DNA from: JAMXLO01 sp037201625
Lineage (GTDB): Bacteria; Pseudomonadota; Alphaproteobacteria; Acetobacterales; Acetobacteraceae
Assembly (NCBI GenBank): GCA_037201625.1
Contig: JBBCGR010000003.1
Location: 2,976,001 to 3,040,000, forward strand
Direction of reading: 5' to 3'
Length of the DNA stretch: 64,000 bases
Position numbers and translations under genes: made by a program. Positions 52,367 to 60,452 of the stretch are shown here, one piece after another (position 1 is the first letter of the stretch; each line of letters starts with the position of its first letter). The notes beneath the pieces are model-generated. The model had not been told where the DNA came from, did not search any database, and saw only the letters and a list, made by a program, of their open reading frames with translations.

Positions 52367-53083
52367 TCACGCCGTGATGAATCCCAGCCGATCCTCCTCC
52401 AGCACCAGGCAGGTCAGCACGCCGCCCATCACGGCGCCGGTGTCGATGCCGATCCGGTTGGGCCGCACCACCGGCTCATGCCGGGGCGTGTGACCATGGA
52501 CGACGACGGCGCCGTACGCCTCCTTGGACGACAGGAACGGCTCGCGGATCCACATCAGGTCGTGCCGGTTCTGCCGGTCGAGCGGGATGCCCGGGCGGAT
52601 GCCGGCGTGGACGAACATATAGCCGCCGACCTCGTGCGATACCGCGAGGTCGCGCAGGAACAGCAGATGCGGCTTGGGCAGGTAGGCCGGCCATTCCTTG
52701 GGCTGCGCCGACCGCGGCACCCCCCAGCTCAGCAGCGAATCGGCGCCGCCGTTCGCCAGCCAGAGTTCGGTCGCCTCCGATTCGCCGGTCGCGACGGCCG
52801 CGAGCATCATGTGCTCGTGATTGCCCATCAGATTGACCGTCGTCACCGACGGCAGCGCGACGCCCTCGGCCAGGCGGGCCACCACGCCGGCACTGTCCGG
52901 CCCGCGGTCGACATAGTCCCCCAGATGCACCAGCACGGCGTTTTCCGTCGGCCGTGCCGCCAGGTCCTCCGCAATCAGCGCGTGCAGCGCGTCGAGCCGG
53001 TCGAGACATCCGTGCACGTCGCCCACCGCGTAGACGCGATGGCCGGGTGCCAGACTCGCCGGCGCCGGGATGAAATCGATCAT
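52367..53083 (-). CDS. Metallophosphoesterase, PP2A/ApaH-like protein phosphatase, 238 aa
   Basis: Calcineurin-fold enzyme with the motifs in order: YAVGDVHGCLDRLDAL (D-x-H-G), HLGDYVDRGPDSAGV (GDxVDRG), MGNHEHMML (GNHE), FVHAGIRPGIPL and VVHGHTPRHEP. This set fits the bacterial Ser/Thr phosphatase or diadenosine tetraphosphatase group (PrpA/ApaH-like). ATG 53083 is set by the first motif. Divergent from the ABC exporter genes at 53156. Confidence 0.93.
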   Translation of the reverse strand: MIDFIPAPASLAPGHRVYAVGDVHGCLDRLDALHALIAEDLAARPTENAVLVHLGDYVDRGPDSAGVVARLAEGVALPSVTTVNLMGNHEHMMLAAVATGESEATELWLANGGADSLLSWGVPRSAQPKEWPAYLPKPHLLFLRDLAVSHEVGGYMFVHAGIRPGIPLDRQNRHDLMWIREPFLSSKEAYGAVVVHGHTPRHEPVVRPNRIGIDTGAVMGGVLTCLVLEEDRLGFITA

Positions 53084-53155
53084 GGAGGCACAACCTAGGC
53101 AGCCATGCGCAAATCGCCAATTCCCCGACCGGCCGGAGCGGCCTATCCCGCCGGC

Positions 53156-53899
53156 ATGGATGCAATCCGGGTACACGACCTCACCAAGCGCTACGCCGAG
53201 ACGCTGGCGGTCGACAGCATTTCGTTCACCGTGCCGGCCGGCGCGACCGTCGGCCTTCTGGGCGGCAATGGCGCCGGCAAGACCACGACCATCGCCATGC
53301 TGCTCGGCCTGCTGATCCCGACCGGCGGCACGATCGAGGTGCTCGGTCACGACATGGCGACCGACCGGTTCGCCGCCCTGGCGCGGATGAACTTCTCCTC
53401 GCCCTACGTGTCGCTGCCGCAGCGGCTGTCGGTGGCGGAGAACCTGCGGGTCTACGGCCATCTCTACGACGTGGCGCAACTCGACCGGCGGATCGCGGAA
53501 CTGGCGGGCGAACTCGACCTCGACGACCTGCTGGACCGGCCGGCGGGCAAGCTGTCGGCCGGCCAGAAGACCCGCGTCGCGCTGGCCAAGGCGCTGATCA
53601 ACCGGCCGGAGTTGCTGCTGCTGGACGAACCGACCGCGAGCCTGGACCCCGACACCGGGGACTGGGTGCGCACCTGGCTGGAGCGCTACCGGGCGGAGAG
53701 CGGCTGCACCATCCTGCTCGCCTCGCACAACATGGCGGAGGTCGAACGCCTCTGCTCCCACGTGCTGATGCTGAAGCAGGGGCGCATCGTCGACCGCGGC
53801 AGTCCGCAGGACCTGCTGGACCGCTACGGCCGCGACGACATGGAGGAGGTGTTCCTGGACATCGCCCGCGACCGCGGACGCGCGGCGGTGGTGGCATGA
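53156..53899 (+). CDS. ABC exporter ATP-binding protein, 247 aa
   Basis: ATPase subunit of an ABC-2 type exporter. MDAIRVHDLTKRYAETLAVD leads to Walker A LGGNGAGKTTT, then signature LSAGQKTRVALAKALI and Walker B LLLLDEPTASLDPDTGD, with the switch His in ASHNMAEVERLC. The C-terminal part (DRGSPQDLLDRYGRDDMEEVF) matches the CcmA/NodI/DrrA type. An in-frame ATG at 53105 would add 17 residues; I prefer 53156, the usual domain start. The permease gene follows. Confidence 0.92.
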   Translation: MDAIRVHDLTKRYAETLAVDSISFTVPAGATVGLLGGNGAGKTTTIAMLLGLLIPTGGTIEVLGHDMATDRFAALARMNFSSPYVSLPQRLSVAENLRVYGHLYDVAQLDRRIAELAGELDLDDLLDRPAGKLSAGQKTRVALAKALINRPELLLLDEPTASLDPDTGDWVRTWLERYRAESGCTILLASHNMAEVERLCSHVLMLKQGRIVDRGSPQDLLDRYGRDDMEEVFLDIARDRGRAAVVA

Positions 53900-54002
53900 T
53901 GGCCGGTAGGACAGCGCGACGCGGGACAGCGGGAGGCGGGACAGGCGAAGGCGGGGCGCGCGTAGGCGGGACGGCCTCCGGGACCACCGCCGGGATCGCC
54001 GC

Positions 54003-54806
54003 ATGACCCACGCCGCGCTGCGCCGCATCTGGGGCCTGATGTACCGGCACCTGGCGCTGTATCGCCGCTCCTGGCCGCGGCTGCTGGAACTGGCCTACTG
54101 GCCGGTGCTGCAGATGTGCATCTGGGGCTTCACCGCGAGTTTCCTGGCCACCCGCATGGGCAGCCCCGCGGCACTGGCCGGCGCCACGCTGCTGGGCGGC
54201 GTGCTGCTGTGGGAGGTGGCACTGCGCAGCCAGATGGGCGTCGCGATCAGCTTCCTGGAGGAGATGTGGTCGCGCAACCTGGGCCATGTCTTCGTCAGCC
54301 CCATGCGCCCCTGGGAACTGGTGGCGGCGCTGATCATGATGTCGGTGATCCGCATGCTGGCGGGCGTGCTGCCGGCGATCGGTGTCGCCTGGCTGCTGTA
54401 CGCGTATAACCTGTTCGACCTGGGGCCGATCGTGGTGCTGTTCTTCGTGAACCTGATGATCATGGGATGGGCGGTGGCGCTCGGCGTCGTCTCGCTGATA
54501 CTGCGGCACGGGGCAGGGGCCGAGGCTCTGGCCTGGTCGGTGCTGTTCGGGCTGACGCCGTTCTCGGCAGTGTTCTACCCGGTCTCCGTGCTCCCCGCCG
54601 TGCTGCAGCCCCTGGCGCTCGCCCTGCCCTCGGCCCATGTATTCGAAGGCATGCGCGGAATCGTGCTCAATGGCGAGATCCGCTGGGACCACCTGGCCGC
54701 CGCCTTCGCGCTGAACGCGGTCTGGCTGGCCGCGGCGGCGGTGCTGTTCGCCCGCCAGTTCCGCCAGGCACGCCTGCGCGGCGCGCTCATGAGCATCGGC
54801 GAATGA
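54003..54806 (+). CDS. ABC-2 type exporter permease, 267 aa
   Basis: Six-helix permease of the NodJ/DrrB type: IWGLMYRHLALYRRSWPRLLELAYWPVLQ, then WEVALRSQMGVAISFLEEMWSRNLGH and the ABC-2 signature region FYPVSVLPAVLQPLALALPSAHVFEGMRG near the C-terminus. Partner of the ATPase 103 bases upstream; the gap holds a 36-codon Gly-rich frame that overlaps both. The stop overlaps the start of the histidine phosphatase gene (ATGA). Substrate unknown. Confidence 0.92.
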   Translation: MTHAALRRIWGLMYRHLALYRRSWPRLLELAYWPVLQMCIWGFTASFLATRMGSPAALAGATLLGGVLLWEVALRSQMGVAISFLEEMWSRNLGHVFVSPMRPWELVAALIMMSVIRMLAGVLPAIGVAWLLYAYNLFDLGPIVVLFFVNLMIMGWAVALGVVSLILRHGAGAEALAWSVLFGLTPFSAVFYPVSVLPAVLQPLALALPSAHVFEGMRGIVLNGEIRWDHLAAAFALNAVWLAAAAVLFARQFRQARLRGALMSIGE

Positions 54807-55423
54807 GCGAGACCCGCTTCTGGCTGATCCGCCACGCGCTGGTCGAGGAGAACGCCCGCGCCGTGCTGTACGGCGTGATGGACGTGCCGCTGTGCGAAAC
54901 CACGCTGCTGGAGCAGGCGCCGATGTATCGCGCGCTGGCCGCCCGCCTGCCGCGGCCCGCGGTGTGGAAGGTGACCCCCCTGTCGCGCACCCGCCGCACG
55001 GCGGAGGCGGTGTTCGTCGCCGGGTATCCGCGGACCGCGCTCGGGGTGGAGCCGGGCCTGATCGAGCAGAACCTGGGGGAGTGGCAGGGGCTGCCGCATG
55101 ACGACCTGCCGGCGCGGCTGACGCTGCCGAAGCACGCGTTCTGGCCGCTGGCCGGCGACGAGCGGCCGCCGGGCGGGGAGACCATGGAGGACGTCATCGC
55201 CCGTGTGGGAGAGGCGCTGGAGGACCTGGCCGACCGCTATCCCGACCAGGATGTGGTGATCGTGAGCCATGGCGGGGCGATCCGCGCGGCGGTGGCGCAT
55301 TGCCTGCGCATCGGCGCCGCCAACGCGCTGCATCTGTCGGTGCAGAACCTGTCGCTGACGCGGCTGGAGCGCAGCGAGGACGGCTGGCGCGTCGTATGCG
55401 TCAACGAGTTGCCGGGCTACTGA
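54803..55423 (+). CDS. Histidine phosphatase family protein, 206 aa
   Basis: Phosphoglycerate-mutase fold. The nucleophile motif reads LIRHALVEEN, with the usual RHG changed to RHA, then SRTRRTAEAVF, EQNLGEWQG and VVIVSHGGAIRAAVAH with the second catalytic His. These retain the catalytic His pair and the Arg residues. ATG 54803 overlaps the permease stop by four bases, so it forms a translational unit with the ABC exporter. In this setting it might act on the exported compound or its precursor. Confidence 0.9.
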   Translation: MSETRFWLIRHALVEENARAVLYGVMDVPLCETTLLEQAPMYRALAARLPRPAVWKVTPLSRTRRTAEAVFVAGYPRTALGVEPGLIEQNLGEWQGLPHDDLPARLTLPKHAFWPLAGDERPPGGETMEDVIARVGEALEDLADRYPDQDVVIVSHGGAIRAAVAHCLRIGAANALHLSVQNLSLTRLERSEDGWRVVCVNELPGY

Positions 55424-55511
55424 TCGATCACAATCCCGCCGCGAATCGGTGCGAGGCGTAGTATCGGCGCGCGAATCGGGCGCGCCTGCGCCTGGGGGAA
55501 CCGAGGAGACG

Positions 55512-56336
55512 ATGATGATCCGTATCCTGCTCGCTGTCGCGGCACTGGCCGTGCTGCCATGGCTCGCGCCGCGCCCCGCCTTCGCGCAGGGGGACGAACA
55601 GACGCTGGTGGACCGCGCCACGCTGGCCCTGCAGGAGATGATGAACCAGTCGCTGTCGGACGATCCCAAGCGCATGCTGGGGCGTGCACGAGCGGCGATG
55701 ATCTGCCCGCGGGTGTTCAAGGCGGGCTTCTTCTTCGGCGGCGAGGGTGGCGCCTGCGTGCTGCTGGCCCGTGCCGGCAACGGGACCTGGTCGTATCCGG
55801 CGTTCTACGGCATGGGCAGCGGCAGTTTCGGGCTGCAGATCGGCATCCAGGACAGCCAGTTCGTCATGCTGATCATGACCGAGAAGGGGCTGCACGCGAT
55901 CCTCGACAGCCAGTTCAAGTTCGGCGCCGATGCCTCGCTGGCGATCGCGACGATCGGGGCGGGGGTGCAGGGCTCCACCACCGGCGCGTTCGGCGCCGAC
56001 ATCATCGCGTTCTCGCAGAGCCGCGGCCTGTATGGCGGCATCTCGCTGGAGGGCAGCCTGATGGGGCAGCGCAGCGGATGGAACCGTGCCTATTACGGTC
56101 GCGAGATGGGCAGCCGGCAGATCGTCATCGAGATGATGGGCGCCAACCCGGGTGCCGATCCGCTGCGGGAGGTGCTGACCCGCTATGGCAACGGCGAGCA
56201 GCGCCAGGCCGCCGCGCCGCCGCCCGACTACCAGCAGCAACCGCCGCCGCCGCCGCCGCCGCCCGGCGCGGGGGGCCCCACGCAGTTGTCGCCGCGCGGC
56301 CCGGTGCAGCAGCAGAGCCTGCCGCCGCCGCGCTGA
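55512..56336 (+). CDS. SYLF (Ysc84) lipid-binding domain protein, 274 aa
   Basis: Signal peptide ending APRPAFAQ. The mature domain shows LVDRATLALQEMMNQ, then ARAAMICPRVFKAGFFFGGEGGACVLL, FGLQIGIQDSQFVMLIM, and SLAIATIGAGVQGST, all characteristic of SYLF/DUF500 proteins, which bind phosphoinositides in eukaryotes and are exported in proteobacteria. The C-terminal 45 residues are Pro/Gln-rich and probably unfolded (PPPDYQQQPPPPPPPPGAGG). ATG 55512 follows GAGGAGACG. Confidence 0.9.
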   Translation: MMIRILLAVAALAVLPWLAPRPAFAQGDEQTLVDRATLALQEMMNQSLSDDPKRMLGRARAAMICPRVFKAGFFFGGEGGACVLLARAGNGTWSYPAFYGMGSGSFGLQIGIQDSQFVMLIMTEKGLHAILDSQFKFGADASLAIATIGAGVQGSTTGAFGADIIAFSQSRGLYGGISLEGSLMGQRSGWNRAYYGREMGSRQIVIEMMGANPGADPLREVLTRYGNGEQRQAAAPPPDYQQQPPPPPPPPGAGGPTQLSPRGPVQQQSLPPPR

Positions 56337-56355
56337 CCCGGCGGTGCTGACGCTG

Positions 56356-56415
56356 GCGGCGTCGGCACTGGTGGCGTCGGCACTGGTGGCGTCGGCACTG
56401 GTGGCGTCGGCACTG
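56356..56415. repeat. Four tandem copies of a 15-bp unit
   Basis: Unit GTGGCGTCGGCACTG: first copy with one change (GCGGC...) at 56356-56370, then exact copies at 56371-56385, 56386-56400 and 56401-56415. It follows the SYLF gene stop by 20 bases. The sequence after it to about 56720 is also repetitive in a looser way, with CCGACCGTGGCGGC-like pieces, and holds no supported gene. Confidence 0.85.
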
Positions 56416-56735
56416 GCGGGCCCGACGGTGGGAAGGCCGACCCGTGGCGGTCGGACGCCCATTTCGCCGACCCTGGGAAGGCCGACCGTGACGGCTTGGC
56501 GCTGTCGCGCTGCCCGACCCGCTGACGCTGGCGACACCGACCGTGGCGGCCTGCCGCCGCCGCGCCGGCCAGGCGATGCTGACCCGCCGCGCTGACCGTG
56601 GCGGCGTCCAGCCTGGAGAGGCCGATCTTGCCGCCGCCGCTGCCGCGCTGACCCGGCCCCGCCGAACCTGGCGACGCCGGCCCTGGCGGCCTGACGCCGC
56701 GAGCGGCCGGGCCATCGTCCGGTGGCGCTCGCCCT
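56416..56735. other. Degenerate GC-rich repeat stretch, no gene supported
   Basis: About 320 bases composed of short variants of GACCGTGGCGGC, GGAAGGCCGACC and CTGACGCTGGCGAC. Open frames across it on both strands are low-complexity Ala/Arg/Pro and look like shadows. It ends where the sequence becomes AT-richer ahead of the iron receptor gene. Confidence 0.5.
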
Positions 56736-56740
56736 CATGT

Positions 56741-56755
56741 TGCGAATAAGTCGCA
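56741..56755 (+). promoter_or_regulatory. TGCGA-N5-TCGCA palindrome, copy 1 (iron-regulator-like)
   Basis: TGCGA ATAAG TCGCA with flanking T/T. An almost identical palindrome stands at 56831-56845 just before the siderophore receptor gene, exactly 90 bases away. The layout resembles a Fur-type operator adapted to high GC. The regulator is inferred from the iron gene downstream. Confidence 0.5.
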
Positions 56756-56768
56756 TTCCCATACATTC

Positions 56769-56783
56769 CGTCACAGTGTGACG
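56769..56783 (+). promoter_or_regulatory. Perfect palindrome CGTCACA-G-TGTGACG
   Basis: A seven-base perfect inverted repeat around a single G lies between the two TGCGA-N5-TCGCA sites, about 80 bases before the receptor start. This is the size and symmetry of a dimeric HTH operator. Which protein might bind is unknown. Confidence 0.45.
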
Positions 56784-56830
56784 AATTGTTGCGGCCGCAC
56801 GGTAGGCGCAGCCCCCTCCCTCCGTGAGAA

Positions 56831-56845
56831 TGCGATTCGTTCGCA
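56831..56845 (+). promoter_or_regulatory. TGCGA-N5-TCGCA palindrome, copy 2 (iron-regulator-like)
   Basis: TGCGA TTCGT TCGCA, within AATGCGATTCGTTCGCAATT. Its centre lies 23 bases before the receptor ATG, next to the ribosome site AGGGGGAAG, so binding here would block translation start or transcription. Read as its reverse complement, copy 1 matches it at 16 of the 19 central bases. Confidence 0.5.
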
Positions 56846-56860
56846 ATTAGGGGGAAGACG

Positions 56861-59119
56861 ATGAGACCCGCAGACCTGCAGCCGTCCTTGTCGCAGGGAG
56901 CCCTCGGGGCCAGCCTTGCCGTCGCGCTGTTCGCCGGCTTCGATTTCGACGCCCGGGCCCAGCAGCCCGCGCCCGCACCGCCCGCAACCGCCCCGGCCCC
57001 CGGTGCGCCACCAGGCGTCCTGCCCGAGGTGAAGATCGAGGGGCTCGGCACGTCCGAGAACACGCTGCGCAACTCCACCGGCCTGTCGCGCCTGCCCGGC
57101 CCGATCCAGAGCCTGCCGCAGACCATCGACGTGATCCCGCAGGAGATCATCCGCCAGCAGAACGCCACCACGCTGGAACAGACGCTGCGCAACGTGCCGG
57201 GCATCACCTCCTCGGTCGGCGAGGGCGGCGGCGGCGTGCAGGGCGACCAGCTTCGCATCCGCGGCTTCAATGCGCAGAACGACATCTATGTCGACGGCCT
57301 GCGCGATTTCGGCACCTATTCGCGCGACACGTTCAACTACGATGAGGTCGAGGTCCTGCTCGGGCCGGCGGGCCTGACCTTCGGACCGGGATCGGTCGGC
57401 GGCGTGGTCAACGTGATCACCAAGACGCCGCATCTGGGCAACCGCTATTCGGGCATCGTCACCGGCGGCGCCGGGCCGCTCGCGCGCGCGACCTTCGACA
57501 TCAACCAGCAGATCGGTCCGACCAGCGCCATCCGGCTGAACATCCTGGGCGAGAACCGTGCCGGCATCCCGGGCCGCGACGGCCAGGACGGAATCCGCTG
57601 GGGCGTGGCGCCCTCGATCGCGCTCGGCCTCGGCACGCCGGTCACCTTCACCTTCGAATACATGCACTACCAGTATGATCAGGCGACCGACACCGGCGTG
57701 CCGGTGCTGACCCCGCCGGGCGGCACGATGGGCAAGCCCGCCACCGAGTTCGGCCTGAACCGCAACAACTGGTACGGCACCAGGAACGACCGCGACCGGA
57801 CCGCGGTCGACCGCTTCACCGCGAGGCTGAAATACGAGGCCACCGACTGGCTGACGCTGTACAACGACACGCGCTTCACCTATCAGGAACGCGACTTCGC
57901 CTACACGATCCTGAGTTGCACGGGCACGTGCCTGACCAGCTTCTTCAGCCGCGTCGGCGTCCCCATGTATACCGTCGGCAACGGCCCCAGCTCGCCCTAC
58001 GACCAGAGGACCTGGGGCGTGCAGAACATCGCCAGCGGCCAGGCGCGCTTCATGACCGGCCCGCTGCGCCACGAGGTGAATTTCGGCGTCGACACCTGGT
58101 ACCAGAGCAACGACCGCTACAGCACCCTGTACGATCCGGCGCGCCCGGGCGGCAACTTCCTGGCGCCGAACGATGCCGAGAACAGCTACCGGTTCTTCGC
58201 CTCCAACGCGAACAACGCGACACGCAAGACCGACAACACCTCGGTCGGCGTGTTCGCCGTCGATCGCGTCTGGTTCATCCCGGAGGTCTCGCTGATCGCC
58301 GGCTTCCGCTGGAACCGGTTCACCACGGACTATACGCAGTTCGGCCCGACCACGGCGCCGCTCGTGGCGAATGCCGGCTCGAGCTTCGTCGATCCCCGCG
58401 CCGCGCTCGTGTTCGAACCGACGCCGAACCAGACCTACTACGTGTCGTACGCGACCTCCGCCACGCCGCCGGGCGCCAACTTCACCACGCTGCCGGGCCA
58501 GGCGACCGTGCTGAACTCGGCGCTCGAGCCGGAACGCAACTCGCTGTACGAGGTCGGCGCGAAGTGGAGCGTGATGGACAACCTGGGCCTCACCGCAACG
58601 CTGTACCGGATCGAGAAATCCAACGCCCAGGAAGTGGACCCGCTGACCGGCACCATCGTCTCGTCGGGCGACAAGCAGCTCAACCAGGGGCTCGAACTGG
58701 GCGCGACCGGCCGCCTCACGGATCAATGGTCGGTCACTGCGCGCTATACCTGGATGGACAGCAAGATCCAGGAATCGCTGACACCGGCCAATGTCAACAA
58801 GCGGGTGCAGTTCGTGCCGAAGCATGCCGCGGCGCTGTGGACCACGTATGAGATGTTCCCAGAGCAGCCCTACAACCTCACCGTCGGCGGCGGCATCACC
58901 TTCCGCAGCCAGGTGTTCCTGAATGCGGCGAACAACCAGGAGGTGCCGTCCAACTTCACGCTCGATGCGATGGTGTCGCACCGGCTCAACGAGAACCTGG
59001 TGGTGCAGGTGAACGCGTACAACCTGACGAACCAGCTCAATTACAACACGCTGTTCGGCGGGCGCGTGGTGCCGGCGGCGGGGCGGACGGTGACGGCGCT
59101 GCTGAGTGCGTCGTTCTGA
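56861..59119 (+). CDS. TonB-dependent siderophore receptor, 752 aa
   Basis: Outer membrane beta-barrel that imports ferric siderophores with TonB energy. Signal peptide to DARAQ. The plug domain has LPQTIDVIPQEIIRQQNATTLEQTLRNVPGI, then LRIRGFNAQNDIYVDGLRD and PGSVGGVVNVITK, typical of the catecholate-type (Fiu-like) group. The barrel contains repeated aromatic strands and ends in Phe (TALLSASF), as needed for outer membrane insertion. ATG 56861 follows GGGGGAAGACG. Two similar palindromes and one further palindrome upstream suggest iron control. PiuC follows, the classic pairing. Confidence 0.95.
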   Translation: MRPADLQPSLSQGALGASLAVALFAGFDFDARAQQPAPAPPATAPAPGAPPGVLPEVKIEGLGTSENTLRNSTGLSRLPGPIQSLPQTIDVIPQEIIRQQNATTLEQTLRNVPGITSSVGEGGGGVQGDQLRIRGFNAQNDIYVDGLRDFGTYSRDTFNYDEVEVLLGPAGLTFGPGSVGGVVNVITKTPHLGNRYSGIVTGGAGPLARATFDINQQIGPTSAIRLNILGENRAGIPGRDGQDGIRWGVAPSIALGLGTPVTFTFEYMHYQYDQATDTGVPVLTPPGGTMGKPATEFGLNRNNWYGTRNDRDRTAVDRFTARLKYEATDWLTLYNDTRFTYQERDFAYTILSCTGTCLTSFFSRVGVPMYTVGNGPSSPYDQRTWGVQNIASGQARFMTGPLRHEVNFGVDTWYQSNDRYSTLYDPARPGGNFLAPNDAENSYRFFASNANNATRKTDNTSVGVFAVDRVWFIPEVSLIAGFRWNRFTTDYTQFGPTTAPLVANAGSSFVDPRAALVFEPTPNQTYYVSYATSATPPGANFTTLPGQATVLNSALEPERNSLYEVGAKWSVMDNLGLTATLYRIEKSNAQEVDPLTGTIVSSGDKQLNQGLELGATGRLTDQWSVTARYTWMDSKIQESLTPANVNKRVQFVPKHAAALWTTYEMFPEQPYNLTVGGGITFRSQVFLNAANNQEVPSNFTLDAMVSHRLNENLVVQVNAYNLTNQLNYNTLFGGRVVPAAGRTVTALLSASF

Positions 59120-59177
59120 ACCAGGAGGCTCGTCATGAGCGAGCCGTGTCGTTCTGAACGCGCGGCGTCGTTCTGAA
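59109..59177 (+). repeat. GTCGTTCTGAA repeated three times around the receptor stop codon
   Basis: The last codons and stop of the receptor gene (GTCGTTCTGAAC, 59110-59121) recur at 59148-59159 and, with one change, at 59167-59178. A hairpin GGCTCG-TCATGAG-CGAGCC lies between the first two copies (59127-59145). This looks like local duplication of the gene's 3' end. Confidence 0.5.
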
Positions 59178-59236
59178 TCGTCTTGTCAGCGTGGCAGCGG
59201 GGCGGGCATGGTCCCGCCCCCTGCCCGGAGGCGCAC

Positions 59237-59917
59237 ATGCTGGTCCAGATTCCGCAGGTACTGACACAGGACGAGGTGGCCTATTGCCGCCGGCGACTGC
59301 AGGAGGAGGAGTGGGTGGACGGCCGGGTCACCGCCGGCGACCAGTCCGCCAAGGCCAAGTTCAACCTGCAGATCCCCGAGAACTCCCCGGTCTCACGCGA
59401 ACTGGGCGAACTGATCCTGCAGGCGCTCGGCCGCAGCCCGCTGTTCACCACGGCGGCGCTGCCGCTGCGCGTCTTTCCGCCGCTGTTCAACCGCTACGAT
59501 GCCGGCATGGTGTTCCACGCCCATGTCGACAACGCGATCCGCGGCATGAGCGGCGCGGGCCGCATCCGCACCGACGTATCCAGCACGCTGTTCCTGTCGG
59601 CGCCGGACGAATACGACGGCGGCGAACTGGTGGTGGAGGACACCTACGGCGCGCAGCAGGTGAAGCTGCCGGCCGGCGACATGATCCTGTATCCCGCGAC
59701 CAGCCTGCACCGGGTCAACCCCGTGACGCGCGGCAGCCGCTGGGCGTCGTTCTTCTGGACGCAGTCGATGGTGAAGGACGACAGCCAGCGCCGGCTGCTG
59801 TTCGAGATGGACATGGCGATCATCCGCGTCCGCCAGTCGCTGCCGGACGACCACGCCGGCGTCCTCGGCATGACGGCCTGCTACCACAACCTGCTGCGCC
59901 GCTGGGTGGAGATGTAG
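59237..59917 (+). CDS. piuC: Fe(II)/2-oxoglutarate PKHD-type hydroxylase PiuC, 226 aa
   Basis: Iron-dependent dioxygenase usually encoded beside siderophore receptors. MLVQIPQVLTQDEVAYCRRRL begins the fold; metal ligands are H96 and D98 in FHAHVDNAIRG and H158 in SLHRVNPVTRG, with R168 as likely co-substrate ligand. YDGGELVVEDTYGAQ and MTACYHNLLRRW are family traits. ATG 59237 has CCCGGAGGCGC upstream. Probably expressed with the receptor under iron limitation; its substrate is not established. Confidence 0.94.
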   Translation: MLVQIPQVLTQDEVAYCRRRLQEEEWVDGRVTAGDQSAKAKFNLQIPENSPVSRELGELILQALGRSPLFTTAALPLRVFPPLFNRYDAGMVFHAHVDNAIRGMSGAGRIRTDVSSTLFLSAPDEYDGGELVVEDTYGAQQVKLPAGDMILYPATSLHRVNPVTRGSRWASFFWTQSMVKDDSQRRLLFEMDMAIIRVRQSLPDDHAGVLGMTACYHNLLRRWVEM

Positions 59918-59976
59918 CCAGCGGCACGGACCGCGCTCTAGCCACCTGGCATCCCCGCCGGTAATGTCCCGGCGCG

Positions 59977-60441
59977 ATGGATGCGCCGGCGCCGTTCTGG
60001 AAGACCAAGACCCTGGAGCAGATGTCCCGCGATGAGTGGGAATCGCTGTGCGACGGCTGCGGTCGCTGCTGCCTGCACAAGCTGCGCGATGACGACACCG
60101 GCGCGCTGTCCTTCACCAATGTCGCATGCCGCCTGCTGGATCTGCACGGCTGCCAGTGCAGCGACTATGAGCACCGGCAGCGCCGCGTGCCGGACTGCGT
60201 GTCGCTGACGCCGCAGGAGGTGCGCGCGATCGACTGGCTGCCACCGTCCTGCGCCTATCGCCGCCTGGCTGAGGGCAAGGACCTGCTGTGGTGGCATCCG
60301 CTGGTGTCGGGCGATCCCGATACGGTGCACCGGGCTGGCATTTCGGTGCGCGACCGGGCTATCAGCGAGCGCAAGGCCGGTCCGCTCGATCATCACATCG
60401 TCGACTGGCCCGGCCGCATGCCGCGGGCGAAACGTCTGTAG
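59977..60441 (+). CDS. YcgN-family cysteine-cluster protein, 154 aa
   Basis: UPF0260 protein. A Cys-rich motif near the N-terminus, LCDGCGRCCLHKL, and further Cys at VACRLLD, GCQCSDY and PDCV suggest a metal or Fe-S site; LTPQEVRAIDWLPPSCAYRRLAEG and SGDPDTVHRAGISVR follow. Length is normal. ATG 59977 starts 59 bases after piuC. Biochemical role unknown. Confidence 0.92.
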   Translation: MDAPAPFWKTKTLEQMSRDEWESLCDGCGRCCLHKLRDDDTGALSFTNVACRLLDLHGCQCSDYEHRQRRVPDCVSLTPQEVRAIDWLPPSCAYRRLAEGKDLLWWHPLVSGDPDTVHRAGISVRDRAISERKAGPLDHHIVDWPGRMPRAKRL

Positions 60442-60452
60442 GAGGGGGACCC

